Source: Treponema sp. (GTDB taxonomy: Bacteria > Spirochaetota > Spirochaetia > Treponematales > Treponemataceae). Taken from it: a stretch of 64,000 bases of DNA. Position 1 is the stretch's first letter, and every line of letters starts with the position of its first letter. This document shows positions 8,218-17,400 of this stretch, piece by piece. Location: positions 117,658 to 181,657 of the forward strand of contig JAKSTM010000001.1 in assembly GCA_024402565.1 (NCBI GenBank), read 5' to 3'. The position numbers were made by a program, and so were the translations under genes. The notes under the pieces are model-generated. The model was not told the DNA's origin. It saw only the letters and a program-made list of their open reading frames with translations, and did no database searches.

Positions 8218-10281
8218 ATGAAGAAAATTTTCGCTATTCTGTTTTTATTAGTTTTCTCATTCTGTTTGTATGCAGAAATAAAAGTATTGAGTCCCGTTTC
8301 AGGAAATTGGGCAAATAAGCAGATGCTGTTTATAGATACTTCAGATGGTGGAGATTATTTTTATTCTTTGAATGGGGAAGATCCGGAAATAGCCGGGTTT
8401 GCTTATGATGGTCCTGTTTTGATTGATATGACAGGAAATATTACAGTAAAAATATCTCGTGGGTTTGAAGAAAAAACTGAAATCAATTTTTCTGTTAAAC
8501 CAGCATATCCTGAGGAAGATGATCAAAGATCATTTGTTTATACTTTTTTTGATACCGGAATTTTAAATTATTTTGCAGGATCAGAAATTTCCATTCCACA
8601 GTCTTTTAGGTATTCTTTTGAAGAACAACCTGAAAGTTTTAATCCTGGAAAAAGAATCTCATATTCTGAAAAATGTTCACTTTCCAGATTTCTTCCCTGT
8701 ACTGTAACAGATGGAAAACTTTTCTGGCATTTTATTATCAGAGCAAATCCAAAATCTACAGGAAGTTTTTCAAGAAGAGATTTACCGTTCCGGATTAAAA
8801 ACTGGAACCTTATAGAATTTGAAGATGATAATCTTCTATTTCGTGTAGACAAAGAATTCTGGACTCTTCCTTCAGAATCCCGCGTATTAGATCGTTCTGA
8901 AAGTCATGTAATATACTGGCAGAGTTTGGATTATAGTATTGGAAATCCTATTGAATTTTACGAACTTCCGCCACTTCCGGAATTAAAGAAAATAACAAAT
9001 AGTGATGGGAGTTTGTCTTTTGTTCTGGATGGCGATGATTCCTATACTATGACAATTAGTTCAGGTGATTCGCCGTTTTATGAACTTTATACAGAATTAT
9101 GTGCAGATACTTTCCCTGGAGATTTTTTGGAAAGCTCGATAAATATTGCAGTTTATTCTGATTCCGTTTATCAAGGTATTCTTCATGAAGAAATTGAGAT
9201 AGATAAAAGATTACCATCTTTTCCTGTCTTTACATCTTCCGCACTTGGATTTCATGCCAGAGGTTCTGTTAGTGTAAATGTAAAAACAACAGGTGAGTCT
9301 TCCTTATATCTGGCTGTTAGTGATCCTCTGATTCTGGAAAATTCTGATTATTCCGCTGATTCTGAGATATTTAAAAATATAAACCCTGAAAATTTTTCGA
9401 AAGTTGATAGAAATACTGATTTTATTCTTCAGTCAAATATGGATAAACCTGTTTATTATAAAGTTCGGGCTTATTCGGAATCTGGAACTAATCGAAGTGA
9501 TATTTCTGAATATGCAGTTATAATAGACAGTTATAGTTTCTTTTTTGATGATAAAGCGGATCCTTTTATTGCAGATGGATCTAAAGATCATCCGTTTACA
9601 ACTTTCCAACAGGCTTATCCATTAATGAAAAATCTCAGGTCGATTAATATATTTGTTAAAGGCAATTTATTAATGCCTGAAGGAAAAACTGAAATTGGAT
9701 TTAATTGTGATATTAAGGGAATAGATAACGCGGTAATTCAATTTCCTGAAAATTCATATCTGATTCTTCGAAGTTCAACGCTTCAGATTTCAGATTGTAG
9801 ACTTATAAATGACAGTGCGAAATCAAGATCTGCTTCGTCCCTTTTAAAGATTGAAAACAGTGTTTTTGCTTTAAATAATTGTGAAGTTTATTTTGCAGGA
9901 GGACGTAACGCTGCATTTGTTGATGGACAAAATTCTGTGATAATGCTTACAGATTCTGCTGCTACGGTTACCGCACAAGTTTATGCATCTTTCCTTTCGG
10001 CTATCAATTCACGAATAACGAATAAGAATTGTCGTGTTGCAGTGGTTGCTGATACAGCAATTTGTTTTTCGCTTCGTGATTCAAAAGCAGATATAGGAAA
10101 TTCTTCATTCCGTGTTACTGGAAGTTTGGGAAGAATCGCAGAATTCTTTAATTCAGATGGAAATCTTCAAAATAATACATTTAGTGCAGATTTAAAAAGG
10201 AGTTCTGGGGCTGTAAAACCATTGTATTATGATGAGCAGTCAAAAGTTACTGATAAAAATAATCGAGTTCAGGGTTTTTAG
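8218..10281 (+). CDS. Large exported protein with a CHB_HEX_C-like segment and a C-terminal beta-helix-like region
   Basis: 687 residues from ATG 8218; an in-frame TTG at 8203 is less likely. A signal peptide (KKIFAILFLLVFSFCLYA) directs export. Residues ~20-90 (DGGDYFYSLNGEDPEI, then DGPVLIDMTGNITVKI) look like the small immunoglobulin-like domain found at the end of chitobiases. Residues ~300-430 appear to hold a further beta domain. From about residue 440, DPFIADGSKDHPFTTFQQAY followed by strings of short hydrophobic strands (INIFVKGNLLM, IKGIDNAVIQF, YLILRSSTLQISDC) resembles a right-handed parallel beta-helix. Such folds bind or cleave polysaccharides, but no catalytic residues can be named. 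It abuts rnhB with no gap. Function unknown. Confidence 0.7.
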   Translation: MKKIFAILFLLVFSFCLYAEIKVLSPVSGNWANKQMLFIDTSDGGDYFYSLNGEDPEIAGFAYDGPVLIDMTGNITVKISRGFEEKTEINFSVKPAYPEEDDQRSFVYTFFDTGILNYFAGSEISIPQSFRYSFEEQPESFNPGKRISYSEKCSLSRFLPCTVTDGKLFWHFIIRANPKSTGSFSRRDLPFRIKNWNLIEFEDDNLLFRVDKEFWTLPSESRVLDRSESHVIYWQSLDYSIGNPIEFYELPPLPELKKITNSDGSLSFVLDGDDSYTMTISSGDSPFYELYTELCADTFPGDFLESSINIAVYSDSVYQGILHEEIEIDKRLPSFPVFTSSALGFHARGSVSVNVKTTGESSLYLAVSDPLILENSDYSADSEIFKNINPENFSKVDRNTDFILQSNMDKPVYYKVRAYSESGTNRSDISEYAVIIDSYSFFFDDKADPFIADGSKDHPFTTFQQAYPLMKNLRSINIFVKGNLLMPEGKTEIGFNCDIKGIDNAVIQFPENSYLILRSSTLQISDCRLINDSAKSRSASSLLKIENSVFALNNCEVYFAGGRNAAFVDGQNSVIMLTDSAATVTAQVYASFLSAINSRITNKNCRVAVVADTAICFSLRDSKADIGNSSFRVTGSLGRIAEFFNSDGNLQNNTFSADLKRSSGAVKPLYYDEQSKVTDKNNRVQGF

Positions 10282-10863
10282 ATGATTTTAACTTGTGGGT
10301 TTGATGAGGCAGGGCGGGGACCTTTAGCAGGACCGGTTACTGCGGCATGTGTAATTCTTCCTTCCGATTTTCCTTGTGAAATACTTAATGATTCAAAAAA
10401 ATTATCTGAAAAGAAAAGACTTCTTATAGAACCTCAGATTATAGAAAAAGCTCTTTGGGGAATTGGAATAATTGATCACAAAAAAATTGATGAGATAAAT
10501 ATTCTTCAGGCCAGTCTGCTTGCAATGAAAACGGCTTATGAAGAAATGTTACAAAAACTCCCTGAATGGTGTGAAAAAAATCACATTTCAGATTATGTCC
10601 TGAATGGGATTACAGATGGTACAAAATGCCCTGATGTTTCTTTTGAATGTCGTGCAGAGCCTAAAGCTGATGGAAAGTATCCAGAAGTAATGGCAGCAAG
10701 TATTCTTGCTAAAAACTGTCGTGATAGGATTATGGTGGAAATGGATAAGTTGTATCCTGCATATGGATACGCAAAACATAAAGGCTACCCGACAAAAGCT
10801 CATAGAGAAATATGTCGGGAAATCGGACCTTCTCCGATTCAGCGCCTTTCTTTTAGTTATTAA
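10282..10863 (+). CDS. rnhB: Ribonuclease HII
   Basis: 193 residues. RNase HII removes ribonucleotides and RNA primers from DNA-RNA hybrids using two metal ions. The family signature CGFDEAGRGPLAGPV contains the first catalytic Asp-Glu pair (residues 7-8). MAASILAKNCRDRIM holds the conserved SIxAKxxRD segment, and YGYAKHKGYPTKAHREI the conserved GY..HKGYPT motif. Length is normal for the family. The ATG follows the stop of the upstream gene directly (TAGATG), which implies translational coupling. It converges on the PUR-domain gene with only 2 bp between the two stop codons. Confidence 0.95.
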   Translation: MILTCGFDEAGRGPLAGPVTAACVILPSDFPCEILNDSKKLSEKKRLLIEPQIIEKALWGIGIIDHKKIDEINILQASLLAMKTAYEEMLQKLPEWCEKNHISDYVLNGITDGTKCPDVSFECRAEPKADGKYPEVMAASILAKNCRDRIMVEMDKLYPAYGYAKHKGYPTKAHREICREIGPSPIQRLSFSY

Positions 10864-10865
10864 AT

Positions 10866-11270
10866 TTAGTTATCAGATTCAGGAGTTGTTTCAACAGGCT
10901 GCTGTGTGCGTTTTGAGACAACATGAATGCGTCCTGTTTTTTTAGGTCCTTCTTCAGCTTCAGATTTTGAACGATAGATTTTCTTTGCTGTAGCTTTTTC
11001 TTTAGCTTCTTTCTTTTCGCGTGCTATTTTCTGACGGTTTTTATGGTCCTTTTCAATGAAAGCAAGGGATTTTTCCATTCCCTGGAAGAATTTCTGCATA
11101 TCATCTGCAAAGATTGCAATCTGGTGACGGTCAAAATCTCCACCATCTTTACTTTTACTTTCTACAATCTGCAGAAAAACATCACCTGTTCGGTTTTCTT
11201 TTACATTGAAAAAATATGATCTGTTATCGAGTGTGACTTGAGTTGTGAAAAGTTCTCCGCGTGCTCCCAT
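10866..11270 (-). CDS. PUR-domain nucleic-acid-binding protein (BpuR/DUF3276-like)
   Basis: 134 residues. The N-terminal ~85 residues form a PUR repeat: GARGELFTTQVTLDNRSYFF, NRTGDVFLQIVESK, and RHQIAIFADDMQKFFQGMEK. The same fold in Borrelia BpuR binds DNA and RNA and acts as a regulator and nucleoid-associated protein. The last ~45 residues are lysine- and alanine-rich (KKEAKEKATAKK), a flexible basic tail likely to add nonspecific nucleic-acid affinity. Start at 11270 with GGAG 7 bases upstream on the minus strand. A TACAAT box in the 136-bp upstream gap could be a -10, but its -35 is poor. Regulatory targets are unknown. Confidence 0.85.
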   Translation of the reverse strand: MGARGELFTTQVTLDNRSYFFNVKENRTGDVFLQIVESKSKDGGDFDRHQIAIFADDMQKFFQGMEKSLAFIEKDHKNRQKIAREKKEAKEKATAKKIYRSKSEAEEGPKKTGRIHVVSKRTQQPVETTPESDN

Positions 11271-11406
11271 AGTGGTTCTCCTTATATTGCGTTTATATGA
11301 AGTTACGGGAAAGCCTTATTGTATGCGAAGTCCTTCCCTTGAAATGATATGAAAACCATACCATTTAATAACATTTAATTCAAGACGTTGATGTTTTGAT
11401 TCAGTT

Positions 11407-12591
11407 TTATTTATTGAATGTATTATTAATTTCAGTAACTGCTTCGAGTAAGGCTTTAACATCTTCAGGTTTAGTTAATGGCCCAAAACTAAATCTGACG
11501 GCTGTTTCACGAATATCTCCTGGAATATGCATCGCTTCTAGAACAGGTCGATTTGCTTTTTTGTTAGAACAAGCACTTCCAGTGGAAATACAGAAATTTT
11601 TAGCATCTAAAGCACGAAGCATAACTTGGCCTGGGATATTTTTAAAAGCTGCTTGAATAACATAAGGGGAAAAGAAATCTGAATTTTCTGATTCAATTCT
11701 TCCTTCTGGCACTATTGTACAACCTTTTAGTTCGGAGAGAGATTTTATGAACTCATTTGAAATTTGTTTCATTTGGGTATAGTGATCAAAAGCTGCGGTA
11801 TTTTGTTTGGTTATATAATATTTTTCAAGAACTTTTGAAAAAGCGATAGCACCAAAAACATTTTCTGTACCACTTCTTATTCCTTTTTCCTGTCCGCCAC
11901 CACGGAGAAAAGATTCTTGAGGATCTTTCATATATAAGATGCCAATTCCTCTTGGTCCGCATATTTTATGGGCGCTGAAGGCTGCGCTGTCAATACCAGG
12001 ATAATTTAAGTCAAAAGGTATCTTTCCTGCAGCTTGTACACAGTCTACATGGAATTTTGGGCGTCTTTTTCCTTTTGTTTTTTCAGTAATCATGTCGGCA
12101 ATTTCTTTTACTGGCTGTATAATTCCAGTTTCGTTGTTTACTGCCATAACACAAACGAGATATGTATCTTCGAATTTATCTAATGCTTCTGAAATAGTTT
12201 CAGGAGTAATAATTCCTAGTTTGTCTGATTTTAAGGATTCGATATTCCATCCACATTTTTTCAGGATTAAAGCCTGTTCCCGGATAGCCGGATGTTCAAT
12301 TGAACTGATTAAGATTGTTCCTTTTACAGGTTTTGTCAAAACAGAAAGAAGTGCCAGCTGATCACTTTCAGTACCACCGGAAGTAAAAAATATATTATCT
12401 TCTTTTACGTTAAGTGTTGCTGCGCAGGAACGTCTAGCTTCTTCAAGTACATCTTTTGCCTGTTTTCCGATTTTATGAGAACTGGAAGGATTACCCCAGC
12501 TTGAAAGGGATTTGAGGAGAGATGCCTGTAAAATTTCTTCATCCTGTGGACTTGTAGCAGCCCAGTCAAAATAATGTGAAATATCGGTCAT
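11407..12591 (-). CDS. Cysteine desulfurase (NifS/IscS family)
   Basis: 394 residues, class V aminotransferase fold with PLP. DWAATSPQDEEIL and SWGNPSSSHKIGK mark the N-terminus, FFTSGGTESDQLAL the cofactor phosphate region, HVDCVQAAGKIPFDL the Asp that contacts PLP, SAHKICGPRGIG the Schiff-base Lys, and STGSACSNKK the active-site Cys on its loop. It converts cysteine to alanine and passes sulfur for Fe-S clusters or tRNA thiolation. No iscU, thiI or mnmA is next to it here. The start codon lies 2 bases after the aroB stop (TAATTATG) without a Shine-Dalgarno, so it is translated by termination-reinitiation from aroB. Confidence 0.92.
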   Translation of the reverse strand: MTDISHYFDWAATSPQDEEILQASLLKSLSSWGNPSSSHKIGKQAKDVLEEARRSCAATLNVKEDNIFFTSGGTESDQLALLSVLTKPVKGTILISSIEHPAIREQALILKKCGWNIESLKSDKLGIITPETISEALDKFEDTYLVCVMAVNNETGIIQPVKEIADMITEKTKGKRRPKFHVDCVQAAGKIPFDLNYPGIDSAAFSAHKICGPRGIGILYMKDPQESFLRGGGQEKGIRSGTENVFGAIAFSKVLEKYYITKQNTAAFDHYTQMKQISNEFIKSLSELKGCTIVPEGRIESENSDFFSPYVIQAAFKNIPGQVMLRALDAKNFCISTGSACSNKKANRPVLEAMHIPGDIRETAVRFSFGPLTKPEDVKALLEAVTEINNTFNK

Positions 12592-12593
12592 AA

Positions 12594-13709
12594 TTATTTA
12601 AATACAATAAGAATATCTTTATCTTCAACTTCTGAAATAAATGTATCGCATAAACCTTTTTGGAGAATTAAACGGATTTTATTTGATTCGTTTTTCTTGT
12701 CCATGCGCATTGTTTCGATGAATCTTTCACCAATTCCTCCACCGCGGACGCGCTGAGGAACCGAAGATGTATCAAAACCATATTTCTTAAGTAAATCATA
12801 TATTTCAATTTTATATGAATCTAAACAATAATCCTTTGCAGCACTGAGTTCAGCCATTCTGCCAATTCCCCAAGCTACAGCTTCTCCATGAGAAACACTT
12901 CCGAGTCCACAAAGGGTTTCGTATGCGTGACCGAATGTGTGACCAAGATTTAAAAATGCTCTTTCTCCTTTTTCTGTGAAGTCTTTTTCTACAATGCGAC
13001 CTTTTGCTTCAACACATGCGGAGATAACCTTCATAAGTATTTCTTTATCTCGAGATAGAACTTTTTCATGATCAAATTTAAGAGTTTCATAAAGGTCTTT
13101 GTCGAAAAGGAGAGCTGTTTTTAATACTTCACCCAGTCCTGATTTAAATTGATTTTCAGGGAGATATTGAACAAATTCAGGGAAGTAAGAAAGTTTTGCA
13201 GCAGGGTAGAAACTTCCAATCATATTTTTATAATTTTCAAAGTCACATCCTGTTTTTCCGCCAACACTGGCATCCACCATTGCTAAAAGAGTTGTAGGAA
13301 CAAATTCAACTTTTACACCACGTTTGAAAATTGAAGCGGCAAAAGCAGTGATGTCACATATTACACCGCCTCCGATTCCAACAAAAATATCTTTTCTGTT
13401 GAATCCATGCTCCAGAGCCTGACGGATTATTTCCAGGACAGTATCAATTGTTTTATATTTTTCTCCGGATCCTAAAATAATAAGGCTGTCTTTTCCGCAT
13501 TTTCCATCATCAAATTTCTGAACGAAAGGTTCCATGCACGGAAGAGAGCCAACAGTAGAGTCTGTTACAAAGAAATATCTCGCTCCTTTGTCTTCTCCGG
13601 GTTTATATAAAGAAACCAAATCTGGAGTTCTATCATAAAATGTAATGTGTGATTTGTCAGTTCCTGAATAAATTGCAGGGTAGTTCACGGTGAATGTTTT
13701 TTTGTCCAT
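12594..13709 (-). CDS. aroB: 3-dehydroquinate synthase
   Basis: 371 residues. AroB converts DAHP to 3-dehydroquinate, step two of the shikimate pathway, using NAD and zinc. Motifs: GSGEKYKTIDTVLEII, FVGIGGGVICDITAFAAS (NAD-binding GGGV.D), FVPTTLLAMVDASVGGKTG, GLGEVLKTALLFD (zinc-ligand Glu), NLGHTFGHAYE (zinc-ligand His) and SHGEAVAWGIG. The central part is canonical; the N-terminus is slightly divergent. A complete AroB means the host makes its own chorismate precursors, unlike T. pallidum, which lacks this pathway. It leads the aroB-desulfurase pair on the minus strand. Confidence 0.94.
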   Translation of the reverse strand: MDKKTFTVNYPAIYSGTDKSHITFYDRTPDLVSLYKPGEDKGARYFFVTDSTVGSLPCMEPFVQKFDDGKCGKDSLIILGSGEKYKTIDTVLEIIRQALEHGFNRKDIFVGIGGGVICDITAFAASIFKRGVKVEFVPTTLLAMVDASVGGKTGCDFENYKNMIGSFYPAAKLSYFPEFVQYLPENQFKSGLGEVLKTALLFDKDLYETLKFDHEKVLSRDKEILMKVISACVEAKGRIVEKDFTEKGERAFLNLGHTFGHAYETLCGLGSVSHGEAVAWGIGRMAELSAAKDYCLDSYKIEIYDLLKKYGFDTSSVPQRVRGGGIGERFIETMRMDKKNESNKIRLILQKGLCDTFISEVEDKDILIVFK

Positions 13710-13752
13710 AATGTCTATATTTTAGTGTTTTCTTTGGTGTTTTACAATTAAT

Positions 13753-14355
13753 TTAGTATTGGTAATCCATTTCTTGGAGTTCGGATTGAACTTTTTCCAG
13801 TCTTGAGATTTCTCGCTTAAGCATTTTTTCGTAATTCAAATCTCCATTTTTGATTCGCTCCCGTTCATCTTCCCAATTTTGTTTGTCGGTAACGAAGAGG
13901 AAATTGAATTTTGATTCATTTGCTTTTTCACACCATAAATTGGCTTCCTGCCAGTAATAAAGTCCTGCTTTGTAACAGGAAAGTGCTTTTTCGATATTTC
14001 TTAAATATTCATCTTTCCATGGTGCGTCATAAAAATATGCACATTTTTTATCGTAAGTTCTTCCAAGTCGTAAATGTTGTTCGATAAGCTTCAGATTAAT
14101 GTGCATCTGAAATAAATATCTGTATTTTTCCCATTGAACTTTGTCTGTTACTTTAAAATCTACAAATTGAGGGTTGCAGAAATCTGCCTGTGCGGCTTTT
14201 TCAAGCCAATAAATGTTTTCTATACAATCATCAGGGTACTGCTGGTAATGCACATGATAAAGTTTATAGAAATCCTCCTTATATTTGACCATATAAGCAG
14301 ATGCTTGTGAGAACGTAACAAATAGAAGCATGAAAAAGAGGAAAATTTTCTTCAT
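13753..14355 (-). CDS. Exported helical protein, TP0324-like
   Basis: 200 residues with a signal peptide (KKIFLFFMLLFVTFSQASA). The mature part is rich in aromatic and charged residues and predicted mainly helical: HYQQYPDDCIENIYWLEKAA, then AYFYDAPWKDEYLRNIEKAL and CYKAGLYYWQEANLWCEKA are suggestive of TPR-like helical hairpins. The last 40 residues (REISRLEKVQSELQEM) could form a coiled coil. It is divergent from tamB-bamA, and in T. pallidum a hypothetical gene sits in the same place, so a role in the envelope is plausible. I recognise no enzymatic motif. Confidence 0.7.
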   Translation of the reverse strand: MKKIFLFFMLLFVTFSQASAYMVKYKEDFYKLYHVHYQQYPDDCIENIYWLEKAAQADFCNPQFVDFKVTDKVQWEKYRYLFQMHINLKLIEQHLRLGRTYDKKCAYFYDAPWKDEYLRNIEKALSCYKAGLYYWQEANLWCEKANESKFNFLFVTDKQNWEDERERIKNGDLNYEKMLKREISRLEKVQSELQEMDYQY

Positions 14356-14432
14356 CTCTTAATTTTTCGGAGTGAATTCAATGAAAATTTACTGATTTTT
14401 TTTTTATTGAAAATTTATTACAATATAAGGTA

Positions 14433-17400
14433 TTGAAAACTAAAATTAGGGATATTGTATCCATTGGCATTTTCTTTGTTCTCCTCTCTTGTGCAGTTCT
14501 GCTGGTAAGGCCTGTATATAAGCGCCTTGCCCAGGAAGTTTCCAGTTATGCACGTAATATAAAAGAAAGCTTTGAAGAACAGTTTTCAATGAAAATATCA
14601 TATAAAGCTCTTTCTCCATCTGTCCTTTCGGCAGTCAGTTTCAAAGATGTTACAGTAACATCTTTATCGGGGGATGAGATAGCTTTGATAAAGAAAATCA
14701 GACTTGATTATAAACTATGGAAACTGATTCGTGGTGACTTTGCAAATGGCTTTAAGTCTTTTGTTGTAGACGGTGCTCATGTTTCTGGTAGTGAACTGGC
14801 TTTATTAATCCAGGAAAATCAGGCTAAATTTGATGTTACAGAGAAAGAAAAAAAGGAAAAAACTCAAAATAGCGCTTTTGATGCATCTGAATTATTTTCA
14901 GATGTTCCGATTAGTGTTTTGATTAAGAATACTACTGTAACATATTCAGACAAAGATTTTTCGGTTCAAGGGTCCATAAAGAAAATGAACCTGAATTATG
15001 ATAATAAGACTAAGCAACTTGCACTTGGTGCTGATACTTCTGTTCAAGGGGCATTTAAGGATCAGAATGTAAAAGGAAATTTGTCATTTGATGGGAAAAT
15101 CTTTGAAGGATTCGAGAATTCATCGGTGACTTTTACTCTCCAGGGATTTACTGACGGAAATATCAAACTTGGAAAATTAAGTTTTCATTTGGTTTATAAC
15201 AATAATCTTGTTACATTTTCTACTATTAATAATAGTTTCCCTTTCTCTTTACAGGCCTCTTATAATATACAGACTCAAGACGCCCAGGTGGAATTGAACG
15301 CAACTGAGCTTTCTGCCGCTTCATTACTGCAGGTTCAGAAAAAATCAGAAATCTATAAAAAAATATCTGATTTACGCCTTACGACTGATTCTTTCGTTAA
15401 ATATTCTGTTAGTGACAATAAATTAAAGTATTCTTCTAATACAAGTGTGGCGATTCCGTCGGTTTTGGTTCCTTCTGGAATGGACGTTACTGTCAGTTTA
15501 TGGGGAAATGAGAAGAAAATTGTTGTGGATTCAATCAATGTTCAGGGCGAAAAGTATGATGCCTCCGGTAGCCTGGAATATGTATATAAGAATATGAATC
15601 TTTCAGGTAATATTGCTATGCCAAGAGTAGAAACTCCTGCGGGAACAGTTCTTTCTTCTGATATTTATTTCGACCCTCTGGAAAAAGGATTTATTGCCTT
15701 CATCCCACAATTTTATATAGATGATAATGTTTATACTGCTCTCCAATTAACAGGTGTTCCAGGTGAAGATTCTTTTGACTTTTCTTTTGAAGGGTATGAT
15801 TACTCACATATGGAAGCTGATTCTCCGGGTCGAGTTTCTATAGACGGAAGTTATTTGATTTCTGAAAATTATATGCAGACCTCGGTTGCTGCAAACACTG
15901 TATATCTGGATAGTACATGGAAAACTGCCATTTCTTTTGTGGAAGATTTAAAAGCAAAGCAGAATATGTCAAAAGCAACAGCTTCTATGGGAGATTATGT
16001 TTTTTCTGCGGACGGATATTTTTCAACGGATTTTTCGTCAGTTTCATACAATTTCCCTTATATCCTTGTGGCAAATACTGTAAAAGAAAATCAGGCTTTG
16101 ATGTTCTCCTTTGATGGTAATGAACAAAGTGTATCTTTGAGTCAGGCAGATTTGATTTTGGGAAAACAAGCTTTCCATGGCTCTGGAGCTTTGGATATTT
16201 TGGCTGAATCCGATGAAGTTTTTATGATGTTTGATATAAGTTCCGGTGGAATTCCATATCATTTTACAGGATCTGTTGCTGAAAAGAATTTTGTTCTTTC
16301 CGGGGATTACGATACTCTTGTTCAGGTGGATTTTTCTAATGAAGCTAATATAAATGGATTGGTTTCTTTTGAAAACCTGCCATTTATGGTACCAGGAGCA
16401 TCTTTCGTATCGACTATAAATGCTGACTTTGTGGTTTCTGAGGAAGACGGCTTTGATGTGGTACTTTCACGTTTTGAAATTGAAGAAGCAGGAAATCAGC
16501 TTCAGATTAAACCAAGACTTGCATTTACGGGAAATGCAAACCGTTACGGAGCAAGACTTGATTCAATCGTATATTCTGATATTTATTCTCAATTAGATGG
16601 AACTGCGGATGTTGTTTATACAATTTCTGAAGACATAATGGCATCTGGTGGTTTGAAACTGGAATTGAAGAATCCTATGAATGATGAATCTTTATCGATT
16701 AGTGCTGAAGTAGCTAATCCAGATATGATGTCATTTTCACCAGAGAATCTTATGAAAGACTTTTATGTAGATGGAAATGTTCAGGTGAATAATCTGAATA
16801 TGAATCGATTTACAAAAGTAAAATCAAATAACAATTCCCTTACAGCATCTGTTTATGCAAGTGGAACAGTAGAGCATCCTTATGTTTCTGCCAGCCTTGA
16901 TAATCTGTCGCTTTTTGTTTCAAGTGATGTTATGAGAATGTCTGGATCTGCAGTAATGGAAAATCATGACATTATGGTTAATGAGTTTAAATTTAACTAT
17001 AACGTCATGGATATTAATAATGTTACAGGAGAATTTTCATTAGATACTTTCATAGGTTCTGTATCAGCCAATTTTGATGCTCTTTTAATGGAAGAAACTC
17101 TTCATATTCCGTTTACAGTTACAAGTTCAGATGTAATAAAGAAACCAGGTGTATTTTTGCCTACTGATTTTACGGTTTGTGTTAATTCTGATGATATTTA
17201 TGGATCATTTGTTAATGAAAAAAGAAAACTTTCTGTAACAGGATTCTTTTCAGAAGACGGAATAAATATCATGACTTCTGAAAATTTTGGTTTTTTTGCG
17301 TCATATCTGAAAACTGGAGATTTATTTGCTTCTTGGAATTGTGAAGGTTACGCAAAAGCCAAATTTAATGGAATGTTGGAAAAAGGGACGGGAAATCTTT

